Shown here: in pieces, positions 58,372-64,000 of the stretch
Position numbering within the stretch: the stretch's first letter is position 1
Layout: every line of letters starts with the position of its first letter
Source: Anaspis maculata
Lineage: Eukaryota; Arthropoda; Insecta; Coleoptera; Scraptiidae
Direction of reading: 5' to 3'
Assembly (NCBI GenBank): GCA_949128115.1
Contig: OX421964.1
Span: 16,640,892 to 16,704,891 of the forward strand
Length of the DNA stretch: 64,000 nt
Translations under genes and position numbers: made by a program
Notes under the pieces: generated by a model
Seen by the model: the letters and a program-made list of their open reading frames with translations, nothing else
Databases searched by the model: none
What the model was told of the DNA's origin: nothing

Positions 58372-58613
58372 CTACGAGGTCAGTTTTCCTCTATACATTG
58401 CCGTACTGCCGGTTGCATGATAATCGTGGTGTTGGTCCAGGGCCACACGAGAAGGAATCATCGAGCAGCCCAGAACCAGATGAGACCCGCCCAGTGGCTC
58501 GCCCACTGGCACCACCTCCCGGTAGCCTCCCATCAAACTTCTAAACCGGCCTAGCGTTGCTGCAATTAGGATATCACCTGACTGGAGCTCCTCTTCGAAC
58601 GGCTGTATCATCT
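58372..58613 (-). CDS. Possible terminal exon of the THAP-like gene
   Basis: After CGCTATAG (AG at 58614-58615) a frame of about 80 codons runs to a stop at 58372. Its phase fits the donor at the end of the THAP-like exon 58793-59285 (A|GTAAGT joined to AG ATG ATA...). The residues (MIQPFEEELQSGDILIAATL and on) match no domain known to me, the polypyrimidine tract is weak, and no AVPTIF box is present. It could be chance. Confidence 0.3.
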
Positions 58614-58792
58614 CTATAGCGCTGAATTTCGCAAAATGGACTTGAATACCCCAACAACTTGAATGTCAAATAGTCTGTATAGTCACATCGTTCTGAGACA
58701 CCTGTATATTCACGCTCCAAGTATCGCAATAGATTTTTACGAATTCGAATCTGCTGAATTGAATGGGAAAGGGTACAGCTCGATGTACTTAC

Positions 58793-60814
58793 TCGTGAGT
58801 TTTCTTGTGTCATCAGTGAAACTGTCCTCCATGAAATGCAAGTAACACACTTTGGCATTTGAAGGCACAAAGTACGAGTTGCGGCCGCTCATAAGGGTCG
58901 TCATCCATTTCGTGTAGAGCTCAAATCTGTCCGGAAGCGGGAAGGCATCGAACCCCTGCCGCGGGGCAAACTGGTAAGTATTGTGCTGGCACATTGGCAC
59001 GCAACATCGGTTGATCGGATTCGAGATATGCAGCAGATCATTCAAGGGCGGCAAAAGGTCGTAGCATTCAGAACGATGTTGCTGCTGATGTTCAACCGTT
59101 GTTGCAGAAGAAGTCAGCTGATGTTGGTTGGTCAAATGGGAGGGACACTCGGCGCTTGTTGTTGAGTGCAAGCGATCTGTAACTCCGGAATGGATCGAAT
59201 CAGGTTCAGCGTCTTTCAGTGGGTCATTCATCGGCTTGAGCTTGATATATCCAAGTGACTCAGGAAGAGCCTTCTTTTGATCCATCTGGAAAACAGAACA
59301 ATGATCACATACGTCCTCAGCGTTACCCTTGAGGAAAACGGAAAACTATTGTTGTATAAGAAAGCACAATGACTGACGACATGAAGTTGACCAGAAAAAT
59401 CGCAATTATTCCCTCTAGATCGAACAAAAATGATGGACAGGAGTGGTGTGGTACGATGGTGCGAATAGTCACTTACCACTTGTTGCATTTCCTTGAGCCG
59501 GGCCCGCAGCTTTAGTAGCGAGCGCTTTTGCCATGTCACCCCTTTTCCGTTTTCCATAATGGTTTGTTGTTGTTCCTGCTTTACTTGCTGTAGTTGCTCT
59601 TCGTCCAGCTGTTGTTCCTTGTTTCCTTCTCTTGTTACATGAAAACCAACGTTTGGATTTGAAAGAACCTGAAACTGTTCTGTGGACAACAACGAGTTGC
59701 TGGATTCCAGGTGTTGCTGCCGATTTGTTATTGTTGACGACGTCTGATCATGCTGAGTTTCGTTGCCTGCTTGCCTACCATCAGCACCACAGATATCAAT
59801 GGAATTCAAATCGGGTTTGATGTCCGACTCCAAATCTTCCACTGGTTCGATCTTGATGTAGCCAATCAACTCAGAGGTGCCATCATTTCTACTGTCCTTG
59901 AAGTCTTCCAGTGGATCAAGCTTGGTGAAGACAGCCGACTCGGGGACGCTCCCATTTAAACTTATCTGGAAATACATTTTAAAGTTGATCTATCATCAGA
60001 TCAACTCTGCATCTGGATCAACCGGGACTAGATTCGGAATCAGGATGGGAAAGGCAAGCAGACGAGGGGCAGGAAAAAGTGGAGACGAGATGGGACAACA
60101 AGAGAAGTGACAAGAGGAAGGAAGACAGGAGAGAGGAGAAAATATGGGAAAAGGTAAGACAAAATGGAAGACTACAAAAAGATGAGAAAGTAAGCGGAAA
60201 GATGAGAAGATAGTGAAAAAAAAAGAGAGAAAGAGGGGAGAGGGAAGAGGGAAGAAGATGGAAGAAAGAGGAGAGAAAGAGGATGAGAAAAGGTAAGAAA
60301 TGAGGAAAAATTAGGAGAGCGAAGAGGATCGACTGGTCTGCCGCGAACATGGCGGTAGTAACGGGCAGGAACGACAATCTTTTGATCACAGAAAACCCAC
60401 TCAACTTACCACTTGCTGTTGCTCCTCTTTCGAAAAACACAACGGTGCTTGAAGCGTCACGGGCGGCTCTCCTTTTTCAGAAAAGTCCTCCCGTCTTCTC
60501 GTCTCGCCGTTTCTTACTCCTCTTCCCACCCCCAAAATCTGCTTCTCTTGTCTCTTCTGTTGCTCATTTTCTTTTGCCGGTACAATACAACGATCTTTGT
60601 TAGGACTCGAGCCGAGCAACAACTGCTGCAATAACGGCATCGACATGTTGGCTTGCGAGTGCTGTCGCTGTTGAACTGTCGTTGTTACTGCTGGAGACGG
60701 TGGAACGTGTTGAGAAGGGGGAAAAGATGGAGACGCGCACGTGGAAGTCGGCATGGGATCTTCACGGCTCTGGATGGTGGTATCCAAAGCGGATTTGACG
60801 ATAAGTCGACTTAC
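58793..60814 (-). CDS. Multi-exon THAP-like regulator
   Basis: Three exons joined in phase 0 with good splice signals: 60410-60814 (acceptor GTTTTCCAG, donor GTAAGT), 59477-59966 (acceptor TATTTCCAG, donor GTAAGT) and 59285-58793 (acceptor TGTTTTCCAG, donor GTAAGT, phase 1). The first two exons each end in a Gln-rich tail (EEQQQV, EMQQV). Exon 2 and the start of exon 3 carry related acidic motifs (VFTKLDPLEDF, GYIKIEPVEDLESD, GYIKLKPMNDPLKD). Exon 3 starts ATGGATCA and holds a THAP-like module: C94/C95-x-C99, W127, C147-x2-H150-F (KVCYLHF). It is paralogous to 36481-36961. The transcription start and any exon beyond 60814 are not identified. Introns are 443 and 191 bp; the first contains a purine-rich tract. 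Confidence 0.65.
60045..60330 (+). repeat. Purine-rich tract, ~285 bp
   Basis: The plus strand is almost all A and G (AAGAGGAAGGAAGACAGGAGAG and similar) across most of the intron between the first two exons of the THAP-like gene. A minus-strand frame of Leu/Ser/Phe here is just the pyrimidine complement. Such tracts can form triplex DNA; on the transcribed minus strand the intron would be pyrimidine-rich. Confidence 0.8.
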
Positions 60815-62639
60815 CTGGAAAACATTCTGAGTGAAACGTGGATTGTAAGGAATGTCTTTGTGCTTATCGTGCACTGATTAGACTTCGGAGCCGAGTGATT
60901 CATCCCCGAAACGGAGCCTTTGAAGATAAGGTCCGTAGTTCATAACCATCGTTACGCTTTAGAAAAATCAAAGAGAAGCGCCGTACAACACAAATTGCCA
61001 TGAGTTTTGTGGAAGAAATTCGAGGTGTTATCGACTCGCCAAACTTAACAATTTAGAGTGGCTAGGCATTAATTTCACCTAAGGTGGGAACGCTTCCCCC
61101 CCCAAAAAAGTCCGCCCTGATTGGTCCATTAGACCACGAGGTTTTGAGATTAAGCGAGTCTATAAGTAAAACCTGGAGAGAAGATAAGAGGAATTGAAGA
61201 TTCGATTGGCGACTCGGCCGTGACTTGCGTCGCGAACCGCGGCTCGACGCGGTTATTTCATTATTAATTTATTTACAGTCAATTAACTAAGAATCACTTG
61301 ATTTTGGCGCCTCAGATGGTCGCCTGGGACGCCACTTAGGCGTCCCACGGCCGTAAAATTTCCGAATTTTGAGTGGTTATGATTACACAATTTCATTGTT
61401 AGAAAACGCGTGCGAATAATCAATTAAATTCCGTCCGTGTAGTACAAGGCAACCGGACGCGCTCGAAGTGCATAGTGATTCATTCCTAAATCTCGGCCGT
61501 CGCGCGTGCTAATGTTCATTAATAATTAAATTCACAAAGACGCGCTAAACGCGATGTTCCTCGTCAACGTAGAAACCAATCGTCCTACAATATTAACCCT
61601 GTGTTTCTCGCGAGTGTTACCCTGTTGGCACCCAGGGTGGAACGTAAGAATATAAAGTCTTTCATAGTGTGATGTCACCGTATAAGGTAGAACCTATCTA
61701 ATTAATATATCATGCATGCAAAGCGATCGCGGATGAAAAATGAGTCATTCGTTTGAACGCCAAAATGGCGTCGTGAAAGTTGTTGCATTACTCTCTTACG
61801 TCATCAAACGTCACAGCGACAGCTGAGTTTAGTTTTGTTTACTTACTTAATATTTATACGCCACGTGGATGGCTACTATTGTGAATACTTTTAATACTAG
61901 TTTGTGATAGCAAACCTGTGCAGTATTGTACTTATTAATTTTGCTTATTTGAATATATAATGTTTGTTTTGAAAATCTCTTGTTTACCTGACCACCCGTA
62001 GACAGGTAAATAACTGGTGGTTTCTACTCGATTCAAATGCCTCGTCTGCCGGACACATCTAAACGCCTCTCCGAAGAGTTAAAGCCAGAAATACATAAGC
62101 TAAAATGCACGCTACCCCAACCTGAGTTGAAAATTCTAAGATGTACCCAGATGGTCTATGGATCTGCCTCTCCATGTAAAATAACTGAGCCAGTGGTGGC
62201 AGTTCACGTTACTACCCTCAGGATAAGGCACCCCTTATTCTGAACGACCATACAGGGTCATCGACCTGCGATAGTTCCCCCAAGCAGTACATAAGGTACA
62301 GGAACTTGCAATACCGATCAGCATTTATACCGATTTTATAGTGTTTAAATTGTTTACTTCATTTTGAACATCAACCACCCCACAGTTTTACAATTGGTGA
62401 TATTTTATTATCATTTAATATCTTGGAAATGTCCTTGACTAATTCTATTTGAGTTTTCAGTTTTCGCTCATATTATATTTTAATCAACATCCCCCACTCA
62501 TTGGTGTTACAAATGACGATCAGCGCTGGGATTTTTCCTAGTTGATAAATTTATATATATTTTCCATAAAGGGGTTAACCACCCCTAAACCTCGCTTGTT
62601 ACAAATGGTGACTTGCAGTGAGATAGTGAGACATATTGG
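60815..62639. other. Upstream region, no confident gene
   Basis: GC-richer islands at 61200-61350 include the hairpin GGGACGCCACTTAGGCGTCCC (61326-61346). A 68-codon plus-strand frame at 62037-62243 (MPRLPDTSKRLSEELKPEIH...) is unrecognised. The region may hold the promoter of the THAP-like gene or an old LTR-type element, but I see no decisive signal. Confidence 0.35.
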
Positions 62640-63500
62640 GTGGTATGCATAAAAAGTAGTAGATGCTACTACTACGGAAGAAAGTATCTACTTCGTAGTA
62701 TCCTCTATTATGTATTTAGCATCTACTTCAGTTCCGAAGCATATGCTACAATAAAAAAGTTTCTACTTCAATACGGTGTAGTAAGTACTACAGCATCGTA
62801 GTATATACTACACCATTTCCAACTGTATTTGCGATAATATCAAATGTATTTCAGATTAGCGATATGTATTTGAGAAAACACCAATTGTATTTTAAATATG
62901 GGAAATGTAGTTTAGAATTTGCCAAATGTATTTCAATTATGAGAAATGTAGTTAAGAAATTTCCAAGTGTATTAGATTTGGGAAATGTAGTTTAGAATAT
63001 GCCAGTTGTATAATCGAATATTCAAATGTAGTTGAGAAAGTACCATATGAATTTTAGAACAAGGATATGTAGTTTAGAAAACGTGAATTGTAAGTGAGAA
63101 ACCGCCAATTGTAGTTGAGAATTTGGAGTTCGTTTTCCTCAACAACGTTTGCTTTTTCATCACTGTTCTACCCTGAAAAAATATCTGAATCTGAAATACA
63201 TTTCAAAATATCTCAAATACATCTCATCTTATCTTAAATACATCTAATGTTTTCGAAAATACAATTGGCAATTTCTCCATTGAACTTCGTGGATCTGGAA
63301 TGCATTTAATTTTTTCTAAAATACATTTGGTAATATCTCGAATACATTTCGTTAATCTGAAATACATCTCTTATTTTCTTTTTTCTAAAGTTTTCTGAAA
63401 TGCACTGGCAATTTCTTAAATACATTTGGTTAATCTTGAATACATTTCATGTTTTCTGAAATACATCTGAAGTTTTCTAAACTACAGCTGGAAAAGGTGT
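62640..63500. repeat. Palindromic block of degenerate ~28-bp repeats
   Basis: The left half repeats AAATGTAGTTTAGAAT, CCAAATGTATTT and similar about every 24-30 bp; the right half has the reverse motifs (AAATACATTTGG, CTGAAATACATCT). Ends GTAGTATATACTACACCATTTCC and GGAAAAGGTGTAGTGAG also pair. The centre is near 63130-63180. No coding. Confidence 0.7.
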
Positions 63501-63689
63501 AGTGAGCGAATTTACCTTAGTTGCAATCCACCAAACTAAATTTTCTCTGTTACACCTGAAAAAATAACAATAATGTAAAAATAAGGAGCTCTAAAATTTT
63601 TACGTCCAACCGCGAAGATCCAAACGACAAATTTTAGAATAAATATATGCACACAGCACCGCGTACATACCTGAATAATTTTTGATATA

Positions 63690-64000
63690 CAGGATTATTC
63701 AAAAGTCCGGAACAAAATTCATAATTTTGTACCATATTTTTTCGAGAAAAAAAAACGCTCGAACAGGGCGATTTCTAAAAAGGGCAAGCGGTTATTCCAT
63801 GACACGTATCATGATTTATCGTCAACCCCTTAACCCCTAGCCACCCTTAGCATTTTTTTTAAGGCACCCTGACTTGGAGGGGGGAGAGGGGCTTGTTTGG
63901 AAAGCTTGTCAAAAATTGTATCCAGATTTACCATTGAAAATTAGATCGAACGCTTCACCATGAAGTTTTGAGGAGCCCCAGGGTAACTCAAAAGTTCTGA
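63690..64000. mobile_element. Start of an element running off the window
   Basis: TACAGGATTATTCAAAAGTCCG at 63691 resembles the TACAGGGTG-type ends. CAGGGTAACTCAAAAGTTC at the very edge may be a second start. Too little is visible to classify. Confidence 0.4.

Noticed and set aside
60018..60440. Minus-strand frame of 140 codons rich in Leu, Ser and Phe
   Set aside because: It is the pyrimidine complement of the purine tract and crosses an intron of the THAP-like gene.
61305..61330. TGGCGCC as a retroviral-type primer-binding site after an LTR
   Set aside because: The bases before it do not end in CA, and no second LTR or Gag/Pol frame is visible.
62800..63490. CRISPR-like short repeats
   Set aside because: Repeats are degenerate, spacing is irregular, orientation flips at the centre, and the DNA is eukaryotic.

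Overview
The window is AT-rich eukaryotic DNA. GT-AG introns, THAP, SWIM and C2H2 zinc-finger genes, Tc1/pogo/hAT-type transposon remains and abundant short repeats point to an arthropod. An insect is most likely, and a sap-feeding hemipteran is my guess from the THAP/SWIM content and the many GGTACCTAC-like strings; that last step is weak. I see no bacterial genes, rRNA, tRNA or CRISPR array.

Gene content is sparse. Well-supported coding loci are all on the minus strand: a C2H2 zinc-finger protein with a long acidic region (18727-20540), a THAP-like exon (36481-36961), a complete small THAP gene in three exons (48217-48979), and a multi-exon gene whose third exon is THAP-like (58793-60814, possibly ending at 58372). 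A two-exon SWIM-type zinc-finger gene (26128-26665, minus) overlaps tail to tail with half of a THAP domain on the plus strand (25932-26204). A related SWIM-family exon fragment sits inside a long-TIR element at 33341-33476.

Most of the rest is repeats. 1-1620: a ~133-bp satellite in two opposed blocks. 1.9-10.8 kb: nested TIR/foldback elements, including a hAT-like element with a perfect 8-bp target duplication and a fragment of a pogo-type transposon. 12.1-18.3 kb: eight copies, mostly decayed, of a module encoding one CCHC zinc knuckle, interrupted by a 5'-truncated non-LTR retrotransposon that lies between two identical 192-bp direct repeats. 23.5-24.5, 4.4-6.3 and 49.4-51.4 kb: three copies of one interspersed family (two nearly identical). 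26.9-36.1 kb: nested foldbacks with arms up to ~700 bp and a 1.26-kb palindrome. 37.5-38.5 kb: two opposed hAT-like MITEs. 41.3-47.7 kb: a ~233-bp satellite whose core is organised in a 644-bp trimeric higher-order repeat. 51.4-57.2 kb: nested foldbacks, a solo LTR and a Tc1-like transposase remnant. 62.6-63.5 kb: a palindromic block of degenerate short repeats.

No pathway links the genes. The theme is zinc-finger DNA-binding genes embedded in a transposon graveyard. The main candidates for something undescribed are the tandem zinc-knuckle modules, the trimeric higher-order satellite beside an intact THAP gene, the 192-bp flanking duplication, and the gene fragment carried inside a long-TIR element.
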